A DNA stretch of 5,806 nucleotides. It comes from CAKSXP01 sp964539115. GTDB taxonomy: Bacteria; Bacillota; Clostridia; Oscillospirales; Oscillospiraceae. The notes below the pieces were generated by a model. That model made no database searches. It was not told the origin of the DNA and saw only the letters and a list, made by a program, of their open reading frames with translations. A program made the translations under genes and the position numbers. This document shows positions 1-5,054 of this stretch, piece by piece (position 1 is the stretch's first letter; each line of letters starts with the position of its first letter). The stretch covers positions 1-5,806 of the forward strand of contig CAZIHY010000109.1 of assembly GCA_964539115.1 (NCBI GenBank), written 5' to 3'.

Positions 1-180
1 ATTTTTCTTTCGCTTTTTCCGTTCATGCCCCTTGACTTTTTATAGCTGGTCTTTTCGCTTTTTATTATAACCAGAAATGCGTATACATTTTACATTGACA
101 ATGGATATATATCAAGAGTTTTGACACATTTTTGTTAAAGCAGGATGCGTCATAGATTGAATGGTAAAAAAGCCATAAAT
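1..180. other. Left-edge intergenic region, no confident gene
   Basis: This AT-rich stretch contains no convincing coding region. Reading leftward, an ATG at 26-24 opens a frame of eight codons (MNGKSERK) that runs off the window. A purine-rich AAGGGG sits only one base upstream of it, which is too close for a normal ribosome binding site, so I do not call it as a gene. A short pyrimidine repeat (CTTT, optional T, CGCTTTTT) occurs near 7-18 and 51-63. A leftward promoter candidate is listed separately. Confidence 0.5.
87..115 (-). promoter_or_regulatory. Possible leftward sigma-A promoter
   Basis: On the minus strand TTGATA (115-110) lies exactly 17 bp from TAAAAT (92-87). Both hexamers match the vegetative consensus at 4 to 5 of 6 positions. 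It would transcribe toward a gene beyond the left edge. The surroundings are very AT-rich, so a chance match is possible. Confidence 0.35.
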
Positions 181-214
181 AAAAATCGGCAAGCTCCTTC
201 CGAAACTTGTCGAT
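181..214 (-). terminator. Rho-independent terminator of the tRNA operon
   Basis: Read leftward, ATCGACAAG (214-206) pairs with CTTGCCGAT (193-185) across a 12-nt loop, with one internal A.C mismatch, and is followed by a run of five T and more T-rich sequence. It begins four bases after the encoded CCA of tRNA-Tyr, so it is well placed to end the Thr-Tyr tRNA transcript. Confidence 0.7.
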
Positions 215-217
215 CTT

Positions 218-302
218 TGGTGGAGGAGGGTGGATTCGAACCACCGAAGTCACTGACAACAGATTTACAGTCTGCCCCCTTTGGCCACTCGGGAACTCCT
301 CC
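218..302 (-). tRNA. tRNA-Tyr (anticodon GTA)
   Basis: The minus strand folds as a class II tRNA. The acceptor stem GGAGGAG (302-296) pairs with CTCCTCC (228-222). The anticodon GTA is at 268-266 within loop CTGTAAA. A long variable arm, typical of bacterial tRNA-Tyr, is present. The T-arm GGTGG-TTCGAAT-CCACC pairs perfectly. The discriminator is A and the 3' CCA is encoded (220-218). It is the promoter-distal gene of a two-tRNA leftward operon, 28 nt after tRNA-Thr and immediately before a terminator hairpin. Confidence 0.97.
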
Positions 303-310
303 GTATTATG

Positions 311-328
311 TTTTGCTGCAGAGCAAAA
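311..328. repeat. Inverted repeat in the tRNA spacer
   Basis: In the 28-nt spacer between the two tRNAs, TTTTGC (311-316) and GCAAAA (323-328) form a perfect 6-bp stem with a 6-nt loop. No T-run follows it in the leftward direction, so it is not a convincing terminator. A hairpin here could mark the region cut during processing of the Thr-Tyr precursor, which is inference only. Confidence 0.3.
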
Positions 329-330
329 AA

Positions 331-406
331 TGGAGCTGGTGGACGGATTCGAACCCCCGACCTGCTGATTACAAATCAGCTGCTCTACCGACTGAGCTAC
401 ACCAGC
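331..406 (-). tRNA. tRNA-Thr (anticodon TGT)
   Basis: The minus strand gives a 76-nt tRNA including encoded CCA (333-331). The acceptor stem GCTGGTG (406-400) pairs with CACCAGC (341-335), the discriminator is T, and the D-stem is GCTC/GAGC. The anticodon stem GCTGA/TCAGC encloses loop TTTGTAA with anticodon TGT at 373-371, reading threonine ACN codons. One oddity is the T-stem: GGGGG faces CCGTC, so it contains a G.T pair and a G-G mismatch. It is the first gene of the leftward tRNA operon, just below a strong promoter. Confidence 0.97.
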
Positions 407-423
407 AGATACCAGCGACGATT

Positions 424-452
424 ATAATAACAAACCAGCTCCGGTTTGTCAA
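424..452 (-). promoter_or_regulatory. Strong promoter of the tRNA-Thr/tRNA-Tyr operon
   Basis: On the minus strand a perfect TTGACA (452-447) is followed 17 bp later by TATTAT (429-424), itself within TATTATAAT. The first tRNA starts 18 bp further on, at 406. This is near-consensus sigma-A architecture, as expected for a stable RNA operon. The spacer holds an imperfect palindrome, CAAACC-N6-GGTTTG (431-448). Confidence 0.85.
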
Positions 453-508
453 CAGGAAATTTTTAAAAACGCGAAAAAACTTGACCATATACAAAAGCGG
501 GTGAACAG

Positions 509-724
509 ATGAGTTTGAAGGAAATGGCTGAACAGTACAGGGACAGCAGCGAAAGGTGCAAAGCGGGCCTCAAGGCGCTGAGAGAGCGCATCAACGACCT
601 GTCTGTCAGCGAGACTGAGAGGCTGATACTGCGGAGAAAATACACGATTCTTGAGGGAATGGCGCGAGAGACCGCCGCAATATCGAAATATCTTGCGAAC
701 TATTATGGGGGTGACGACGTCTGA
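509..724 (+). CDS. Small helical protein of unknown function, partner of a sigma-like HTH protein
   Basis: A 71-aa acidic/basic mixed protein with no signal peptide, membrane segment or catalytic motif. It reads as two amphipathic helices: about residues 3-30, rich in Glu, Lys and Arg, and about 34-66, with LRRKYTILEGMARE followed by YLANYY, then a short Gly/Asp tail. The start ATG has GGGTGA four bases upstream (499-504). The stop TGA overlaps the probable CTG start of the next gene, so the two are likely translated as a coupled pair. Small helical proteins next to short sigma region 4-like regulators are, as I recall, common in Clostridia genomes and prophages. That suggests a role with the neighbour, perhaps in transcription control, but this is inference. 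No clear promoter is visible between it and the divergent tRNA operon. Confidence 0.75.
   Translation: MSLKEMAEQYRDSSERCKAGLKALRERINDLSVSETERLILRRKYTILEGMARETAAISKYLANYYGGDDV
707..714 (+). promoter_or_regulatory. Ribosome binding site supporting a CTG start at 721
   Basis: GGGGGTGA lies inside the end of the upstream gene and six bases before CTG 721-723. The alternative starts TTG 763 and ATG 781 have no recognisable Shine-Dalgarno sequence. This site, with the CTGA stop/start overlap, favours the upstream start. Confidence 0.55.
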
Positions 725-1026
725 TAAACGAAAGGGAATTTGCAAAGCTTGAATATTCTGTTTTGCGGAAATATCTTCGCATGGCGTCGGCGCCGGGCAA
801 AAGCGCGGAATACCGGATAGCCAGCGCGATGGAGGAGGAACTGACCCCGCGCCAGCGGCAGATGGTCCGGATGTATTATATCGATCAGAAAACCATGGAA
901 ACCATTGCCGGCGAACTGGGCGTGACGACGTCTACGGTCAGCCGGACGCTGGCAAGGGGAAGGCTGCGCCGTTGTCTGCGTTACGGCGGCAGCGCGCTTC
1001 TGGCCTGCGCAGAGGAAAAACTCTAG
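721..1026 (+). CDS. Sigma-70 region 4-like helix-turn-helix protein
   Basis: From CTG 721 the product is about 101 aa; from TTG 763 it would be 87 aa and from ATG 781, 81 aa. Residues 41-80 (CTG numbering) match sigma-70 region 4: LTPRQRQMVRMYYID, then a helix-turn-helix TMETIAGELGVTTSTVSR, then a basic stretch LARGRLRRCLR. This fold normally contacts promoter -35 DNA. There is no region 2, so it cannot act as a complete sigma factor alone and is more likely a DNA-binding regulator or one part of a split factor. The upstream extension INEREFAKLEYSVLRK continues a helical N-terminus, and the frame is open back to 712, which supports the early start. It overlaps the 71-aa gene by four bases (CTGA). 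Its target is unknown. Confidence 0.8.
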   Translation: MINEREFAKLEYSVLRKYLRMASAPGKSAEYRIASAMEEELTPRQRQMVRMYYIDQKTMETIAGELGVTTSTVSRTLARGRLRRCLRYGGSALLACAEEKL

Positions 1027-1090
1027 GCAGTGCCGCGCAATATCATCTCATCTCCTGCCTGTGGCTCATTGGAATTATGCGGCATTGCGC
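1025..1090. repeat. Interlocking short inverted repeats after the HTH gene
   Basis: Three arm pairs lie in the non-coding stretch that follows the stop codon: AGGCAG 1025-1030 with CTGCCT 1055-1060, TGCCGC 1031-1036 with GCGGCA 1079-1084, and GCGCAAT 1035-1041 with ATTGCGC 1084-1090. The second and third pairs overlap and are interleaved, so they could not all form as one simple nested hairpin. No T-run follows, so this is not a standard terminator. Confidence 0.25.
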
Positions 1091-1098
1091 TTGGCGGT

Positions 1099-1127
1099 TT
1101 GCAAGGATCACTTCTTTGTGGTATTCT
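1099..1127 (+). promoter_or_regulatory. Possible promoter for the GH25 lipoprotein gene
   Basis: TTGCAA (1099-1104) and TATTCT (1122-1127) are separated by exactly 17 bp. They match the consensus at 4 and 5 of 6 positions. The downstream start codon would be about 45 bp from the expected transcription start. Confidence 0.4.
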
Positions 1128-1177
1128 CTTAAGACAGAATCGCAAAATTCGACAAAAAACAACGGATAAATAAAAAC

Positions 1178-2569
1178 ATGGAGAAATATAGAGATATGAG
1201 ACGAAAGCTAAGCTTTGCGATCGCCCTGGTATGGGCGTTTATGCTGTGTACGGCCTGTACAGACGAGGCGGCGGCTCCGCCGGGCGCGGCCGCTCCGGTT
1301 GAGACGGTGGATCCGCACGAGGGAGAGGTCCTTGTTTCCGACGGCATGGGCGGTACGATGTGGGTCAGGGACTACGAAAATTTGCCCCGGAACGAGTATG
1401 ACACCGAGTGTCTGGGCCGGGACGGTGGATACATAACCTATGAGTCTGCGGAGCACACCGCCCTTCGCGGGATAGACGTTTCGTTCTATCAGGGCGAGAT
1501 CGACTGGCAGGCCGTCGCGGACGACGGGGTGGAGTTTGCGGTCATCCGCGCGGGCTATCGCGGAAGTACGGAGGGCAAGCTGAATACCGACGAGCGTTTT
1601 GAGGAGAATCTGACGGGCGCCGTGTCGGCGGGACTGCGCGTCGGCGTGTATTTTTTCTCCCAGGCGATAACTGAGGAGGAAGCGCGGGAGGAGGCGCAGT
1701 ATGTTCTGGGGCTTCTGGACGGACGCGGGCTGGATCTGCCGGTGTTTTTTGACTGGGAGCATGTCTCCTCCGACGAGGGCGCGCGGACGGATACGCTCAG
1801 CGGTGAGGTTTTGACCGACTGCTGTCTGGCGTTTTGCGAGGAGATCATGAACGCCGGCTATGAGGCGGGAGTATATTATTACCGAAATCTTGCTTACAGG
1901 GTGTATGAGCTCGACAGGCTGGAGGGGCTCGTCAAGTGGATGGCCTGCGCTGACAGCACGCCGGATTATTACTACGATTTTGACATCTGGCAGTATTCTT
2001 TTACAGGCTCCGTCACGGGGATCGCGGCGGATACCGATCTGAACCTCTGGTTCGTTCCGCGGGAGTCGCTTTCCGCACCGGACGACGACTGCAGGGATAT
2101 CGCGTTGCTGTATGAGGACAAGCTTGCGGCGCTGGGCGTTGAGAACTATGCGTGGATAAATCTTTCGGACGAGCAGCTTCACGGTATCGTGAACGTGCTC
2201 AGCGAAAACGGCCTGTGCGCGATCGACGTGGCTCAGCTGCTTGTGATGTCACGGACGGATGCGGTTTCGGTCTTTGCCGAAAGCTATTCACTCGGCGAAC
2301 CGGCGGTGCTGGACATATATGAAATGTGTTATGACGGCGGTTTTATACGCCACAGGCTGGAGAGCTGCGAAAACAGCGCGGCGATCACGCTGACGCGTGT
2401 TGCCTGGGAGGAAAAGACGCCGGTCGTGACCTATTCGGAAAGGTATCCGATAACGAAGCTGGAAATTACGGACAGCTCGCTTTATTATGAATATTTCATG
2501 GCCGACAATCCCGAGGGCAGCAACCATGACGGGCATATCAACACGGAAGCCAGCTTCAGATTGAGCTGA
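1178..2569 (+). CDS. GH25-family lysozyme (muramidase) lipoprotein
   Basis: A 463-aa protein. Residues 7-27 form a lipoprotein-type signal peptide: basic MRRK, a hydrophobic core, then LCTAC with probable lipidated Cys27, although position -3 is Cys rather than the usual Leu. An Ala/Pro-rich linker follows. Residues ~96-295 match glycoside hydrolase family 25, which cleaves the beta-1,4 bond between N-acetylmuramic acid and N-acetylglucosamine in peptidoglycan. Visible motifs are RGIDVSFYQGEIDW with Asp100, the VFFDWE catalytic Asp192/Glu194, GVYYYRN, DIWQYS and DTDLNLW ending the barrel. Residues ~296-463 are an extra region I do not recognise. It is presumably anchored outside the membrane and acts on the wall in remodelling. 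ATG 1196 (MRRK...) is an alternative start with GGAGA upstream; both candidate ribosome binding sites are weak. It appears to be a single gene. Confidence 0.93.
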   Translation: MEKYRDMRRKLSFAIALVWAFMLCTACTDEAAAPPGAAAPVETVDPHEGEVLVSDGMGGTMWVRDYENLPRNEYDTECLGRDGGYITYESAEHTALRGIDVSFYQGEIDWQAVADDGVEFAVIRAGYRGSTEGKLNTDERFEENLTGAVSAGLRVGVYFFSQAITEEEAREEAQYVLGLLDGRGLDLPVFFDWEHVSSDEGARTDTLSGEVLTDCCLAFCEEIMNAGYEAGVYYYRNLAYRVYELDRLEGLVKWMACADSTPDYYYDFDIWQYSFTGSVTGIAADTDLNLWFVPRESLSAPDDDCRDIALLYEDKLAALGVENYAWINLSDEQLHGIVNVLSENGLCAIDVAQLLVMSRTDAVSVFAESYSLGEPAVLDIYEMCYDGGFIRHRLESCENSAAITLTRVAWEEKTPVVTYSERYPITKLEITDSSLYYEYFMADNPEGSNHDGHINTEASFRLS

Positions 2570-2605
2570 TGCTGATCCAGTATGTATCCCTTAGGGGAGG
2601 CAATT

Positions 2606-2689
2606 TTGCTGGTTCGTGAACTGTATACAGCCTGTGATATCAAAATATTTTTACTATCATCTGTTAGTAAAATCGACACTATCGTATGA
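2606..2689 (+). CDS. Possible 27-codon leader ORF
   Basis: A TTG (2606) preceded five bases upstream by a very good GGGGAGG (2594-2600) opens a 27-codon frame (MLVRELYTACDIKIF...) ending at TGA 2687-2689. Its stop overlaps an ATG at 2686 (ATGA), which is in frame with the downstream 65-aa gene. Its 3' half spans the inverted repeat at 2649-2672. It could be a translated leader that controls the next gene or a decayed gene remnant. The only support is the ribosome binding site and the overlap, so this is a weak call. Confidence 0.22.
   Translation: MLVRELYTACDIKIFLLSSVSKIDTIV
2649..2672. repeat. Operator-like inverted repeat upstream of the 65-aa gene
   Basis: TTTTACTA (2649-2656) and TAGTAAAA (2665-2672) are perfect 8-bp arms around an 8-nt centre. 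The stem is AT-rich and no T-run follows in either direction, so a terminator is unlikely. The symmetry and its position 50 bp before the next start suit a binding site for a dimeric regulator. A perfect 10-bp palindrome, CTGTATACAG, lies nearby at 2621-2630. Confidence 0.4.
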
Positions 2690-2709
2690 TATTGAGATAT
2701 ACTTCGGAT

Positions 2710-2716
2710 GAGGTGA
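2710..2716 (+). promoter_or_regulatory. Ribosome binding site deciding the start at 2722
   Basis: GAGGTGA lies five bases before ATG 2722. The earlier in-frame ATG at 2686 has no Shine-Dalgarno sequence of its own, so 2722 is the preferred start unless translation is coupled from the upstream leader ORF. Confidence 0.7.
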
Positions 2717-2721
2717 TTTTA

Positions 2722-2919
2722 ATGTTTATAAATGATGAACGTTTCGAAAACCTGTGTGAAACGCTGGAGGAGCTTCAGGAGGAAGCCGCGTTTCTTAATC
2801 TGACGCTTCTGGGCGCGGAGTCTGCTATCGACAGGCGGACTCTCGGCTGCCTGATGCGCTTGTCCGACTATGTGACTCAGCATGTGAACGATCTCAGCGC
2901 CCTTTGCGGGCGATTCTAG
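2722..2919 (+). CDS. Small hypothetical protein, 65 aa
   Basis: From ATG 2722 this encodes 65 residues; an in-frame ATG at 2686 would give 77. The first half is strongly acidic and helical (ENLCETLEELQEEAAFLNL). The second half (IDRRTLGCLMRLSDYVTQHV) is a second probable helix. It has two or three Cys residues and no signal peptide or membrane segment. I do not recognise a family. A good GAGGTGA ribosome binding site and codon usage like the neighbours support a real gene. It sits alone between the lysozyme gene and two terminators, with an AT-rich, repeat-bearing leader that suggests regulation. A small soluble regulator or helical partner protein is possible, but nothing in the sequence shows this directly. 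Confidence 0.65.
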   Translation: MFINDERFENLCETLEELQEEAAFLNLTLLGAESAIDRRTLGCLMRLSDYVTQHVNDLSALCGRF

Positions 2920-2968
2920 ACGCTCTCCGCGCAGAAAAGACTGGTGCGTGGGCTGATTCGACTCATAC

Positions 2969-2990
2969 ATAAGCCCTGCGGGGTTATTTT
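2969..2990 (+). terminator. Weak hairpin after the 65-aa gene
   Basis: ATAAGCCC (2969-2976) and GGGGTTAT (2980-2987) form an imperfect stem with one G-G mismatch and a 3-nt loop, followed by only three more T. It may be a first, leaky terminator ahead of the strong one at 2999. Confidence 0.3.
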
Positions 2991-2998
2991 AAACAGGC

Positions 2999-3036
2999 AA
3001 AAACGTCCGGGGCTTTTACGCTCCGGACGTTTTTTG
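2999..3036 (+). terminator. Strong rho-independent terminator
   Basis: AAACGTCCGG (3001-3010) pairs perfectly with CCGGACGTTT (3023-3032). The stem extends inward by G.T, G-C and C-G around a TTTTAC loop and is followed by a T-run to 3035. The A-run at the 5' side makes it symmetrical and probably bidirectional. It isolates the beta-helix gene from upstream transcription. Confidence 0.93.
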
Positions 3037-3134
3037 CTTATAAAGCAGACGACTTATCCCGCGATTGAGCTTGCGCGGCACATGCTGTTAAACGATACGA
3101 GACCATATAAAAAGCAGGTTTGGAAAATGCAGGG

Positions 3135-3163
3135 TTGATTTGGTGCTTTGCGTAAGATATAAT
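3135..3163 (+). promoter_or_regulatory. Strong promoter of the beta-helix gene
   Basis: TTGATT (3135-3140) and a perfect TATAAT (3158-3163) are separated by 17 bp. The predicted transcription start near 3170 leaves a short leader of about 34 nt. Nothing resembling a riboswitch fits in that leader. Confidence 0.85.
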
Positions 3164-3189
3164 CAAACTAAACTGACATCAAACATTTT

Positions 3190-3196
3190 AAGGAGG
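3190..3196 (+). promoter_or_regulatory. Near-perfect ribosome binding site of the beta-helix gene
   Basis: AAGGAGG lies seven bases before ATG 3204, the optimal spacing for Firmicutes. It fixes the start codon and, with the consensus promoter, points to high expression. Confidence 0.92.
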
Positions 3197-3203
3197 ACAC
3201 AGA

Positions 3204-5009
3204 ATGTATACAGCCAAAACTGTTGAGGGCGTATGGGAGATAACCGAGACCCAGCGCTTCAACGAGCTGACGCTCGCAGAGGGCGCCAAGGTAACGGCTC
3301 CCAAGGGCAAGGGCGTGACTCTCGCTGTCGACGGCGTTGCAAAGGCCATGGAGCCCGGGTCTTATTACGGCAATGTCTCGCTCGTCGTGGCGGATGTCTT
3401 TGACATGCCCCCCTCCGGTCTCATGCGCAGAAGCACCCAGAAGTTCCCCTTCCGCACCGCTCTGTGCGTCATCGACGGCAAGGAGGTCCCAGAAAAGTCC
3501 ATTCCCGAGGTCGTCGGCGTCAACTACGGCAAGGGCGGACCCGCCATATACGGCACCGACGACGCGCTCAACGGCATCGTCGTCGACGGCAAGGGCAAAT
3601 ACGTCATCGACGGCGCAAAGATAGAGTTTGACGGCTTCGGCGGAAACGACTTCTGCGGCATGGGCGCGGCTATCCTGACCCATGGCACCGTTGACCTGAC
3701 CGTCAATGACTCCGAGATCTGCCTGACAAGCGCCGAGCGCTGCTGTGCTCACATCGGCGGCGACAGCACCGTCCGCTTCAACAACTGCATGATCCAGAAC
3801 CTCTCTCCCGCGACCGACCGCCACGACGGCACCTTCGCCTGGCAGATCGGCGTCCGCGGCACGAACCGCACCATCCAGCTGACCGACAACGGCGTTGTCT
3901 ATTACGACAACTGCTACATAAAGGGAAATGGCTGGGGCGTTCTCTCTGTTGACGGCGGCGACCGCGTCGCCATGACGCTGAAGGATTCCAAGCTCGAGCT
4001 CTCCGGCCCGCGCAGCCACGGCTACGGCTTCTATTCTATCGGCCATGTGTTCACGACCATTGATAATTCCGAGGTCGACGTCTGCGGCTATCCTATCTTC
4101 ATCATGAGCCAGGACGAATCCGTAACCGATATTAAGAACGGCTCGCTCATCTGCGGCAAGGAATTCGGCGCGCTGATAAACGGCGACCAGGGCGGTCTTC
4201 TTAAGGTGTCCGATTCGACGATCGACACCGGGCTTTCGACCTTTGCCATAAAGGGCAGCCATACTGCCATCGAGATCGAGAATTCCGAGCTGAAGGCCGG
4301 AAACGGCGTCATCGTCCAGCTCTACGATAACGACGAGGGCGGCGGAATGATGAGCGCGAACTACCCCATTCCCGTCGGTGTCGAGGACACCTATCTCGAG
4401 GGACGCGATCTTTACAATCTCTCGCCGGACGATATCTCCATCAAGGTTTCGGACTGCTCGCTCGAGGGCGACTTCTTAAACTCCACGACCAACCTGCGCT
4501 GGTATACTAACTGTGAGATCAATCCCAACGCCGGCTTCCTGCCGTTTGCCGAGGGTATCGACCAGGATCAGGCCAGCATGGGCGGCCCCGGCGGCGGAGA
4601 TCCCGAGTTTGCAGCAATGATGGAAGAGCAGGAGAAGTACAAGGAGATACTCAACGGACCGCACAACATGGAGCTGTGGTTCCATAACACAAAGCTCGTC
4701 GGCGTTGTCAGCGCCGCGAAGCAGGAGTATGCGCCCGACGTGACCGAGATCCGTCAGGAGAGCCGTGAGTACCTCAACCACATTGTCCAGACCCCGAACA
4801 AGACCGTCAACAACGGTGTGATCGCGCGCTTTGACTCCAGCTGCGTCTGGGTCGTCAACCGCGATTGCTGGCTGTCCCGACTGAGCCTCGAGGAGGCTGG
4901 CGTCATCAAGGCTCCCGAGGGCAAAAAGCTGACCATGCTCGTCGACGGAGTTGAGACAAGGATACTCCCCGGCGAATACCAGGGCGACATTCACTTTGTC
5001 GTTGAATAA
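3204..5009 (+). CDS. Putative right-handed beta-helix protein with duplicated end modules
   Basis: A 601-aa protein with no signal peptide, membrane segment or lipobox, so it is probably cytoplasmic or exported by a non-classical route. From residue ~165 to ~500 at least 12 copies of hydrophobic-x-[N/D]-[S/C/T/G]-x-hydrophobic recur (starting at 167, 192, 234, 259, 286, 310, 335, 358, 393, 415, 434, 493), mostly 19-27 residues apart. This is the pattern of a pectin-lyase-like parallel beta-helix. Residues 11-62 and 549-600 are a gapless duplicate (W...L.L.E...AP.GK..T..VDGV...PG.Y.G....VV). Residues ~450-485 form a Gly/Met/Glu-rich insertion. There are 13 Cys. Many such folds bind or cleave polysaccharides, but no catalytic signature is evident. 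Own promoter, ideal ribosome binding site, strong terminators and a bias to C- and G-ending codons (GAC, ATC, CTC, AAG, GGC) suggest abundant expression. Function is unknown. Confidence 0.93.
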   Translation: MYTAKTVEGVWEITETQRFNELTLAEGAKVTAPKGKGVTLAVDGVAKAMEPGSYYGNVSLVVADVFDMPPSGLMRRSTQKFPFRTALCVIDGKEVPEKSIPEVVGVNYGKGGPAIYGTDDALNGIVVDGKGKYVIDGAKIEFDGFGGNDFCGMGAAILTHGTVDLTVNDSEICLTSAERCCAHIGGDSTVRFNNCMIQNLSPATDRHDGTFAWQIGVRGTNRTIQLTDNGVVYYDNCYIKGNGWGVLSVDGGDRVAMTLKDSKLELSGPRSHGYGFYSIGHVFTTIDNSEVDVCGYPIFIMSQDESVTDIKNGSLICGKEFGALINGDQGGLLKVSDSTIDTGLSTFAIKGSHTAIEIENSELKAGNGVIVQLYDNDEGGGMMSANYPIPVGVEDTYLEGRDLYNLSPDDISIKVSDCSLEGDFLNSTTNLRWYTNCEINPNAGFLPFAEGIDQDQASMGGPGGGDPEFAAMMEEQEKYKEILNGPHNMELWFHNTKLVGVVSAAKQEYAPDVTEIRQESREYLNHIVQTPNKTVNNGVIARFDSSCVWVVNRDCWLSRLSLEEAGVIKAPEGKKLTMLVDGVETRILPGEYQGDIHFVVE

Positions 5010-5018
5010 ATAAAAAAC

Positions 5019-5044
5019 GGCCTCCGTGCAAAAGCGTGGAGGTC
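5019..5044. terminator. First hairpin after the beta-helix gene
   Basis: GGCCTCCGTGC (5019-5029) pairs with GCGTGGAGGTC (5034-5044) across an AAAA loop, using three G.T pairs. It starts ten bases after the stop codon. On the plus strand it is followed by A-rich sequence, not T, so it may protect the mRNA 3' end. Read leftward it is followed by GTTTTTTATTTATT, so it could be a backup terminator for the convergent gene, although that strand has three mismatches. Confidence 0.5.
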
Positions 5045-5054
5045 ATAAAAAAGA

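Noticed and set aside
7..63. Pyrimidine-rich direct repeat as part of a CRISPR or iteron array
   Set aside because: Only two short imperfect copies exist, with no regular spacing.
218..406. tRNA genes as an integration site of a mobile element
   Set aside because: No duplicated tRNA 3' end, integrase or excisionase is visible in the window.
145..504. Plus-strand open frame of 119 codons
   Set aside because: It runs straight through both tRNA genes and the tRNA promoter on the opposite strand and has no ribosome binding site.
481..508. TTGACC at 481 as a -35 box for the 71-aa gene
   Set aside because: The matching -10 position would fall on the ribosome binding site and start codon, and no TATAAT-like sequence is there.
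1208..2182. Long minus-strand open frame of 324 codons
   Set aside because: It is antisense to the GH25 domain, which has clear family motifs; the frame is an Arg/Val-rich by-product of the GC-rich codons.
2621..2630. CTGTATACAG as a LexA (SOS) box
   Set aside because: It is a perfect 10-bp palindrome, but Gram-negative LexA boxes have the CTG and CAG ten bases apart and the Firmicutes box is a different sequence.
2944..3138. Plus-strand open frame of 64 codons starting at GTG
   Set aside because: It passes through the strong terminator at 2999-3036, has no ribosome binding site, and its end overlaps the promoter of the beta-helix gene.
3168..4262. Long minus-strand open frame of 364 codons, and another at 4476-4994
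   Set aside because: Both are antisense to the beta-helix gene and Ala/Val/Asp-rich, as expected from the complement of GAC/GTC/GCC-rich codons. The first also covers the plus-strand promoter and ribosome binding site region.
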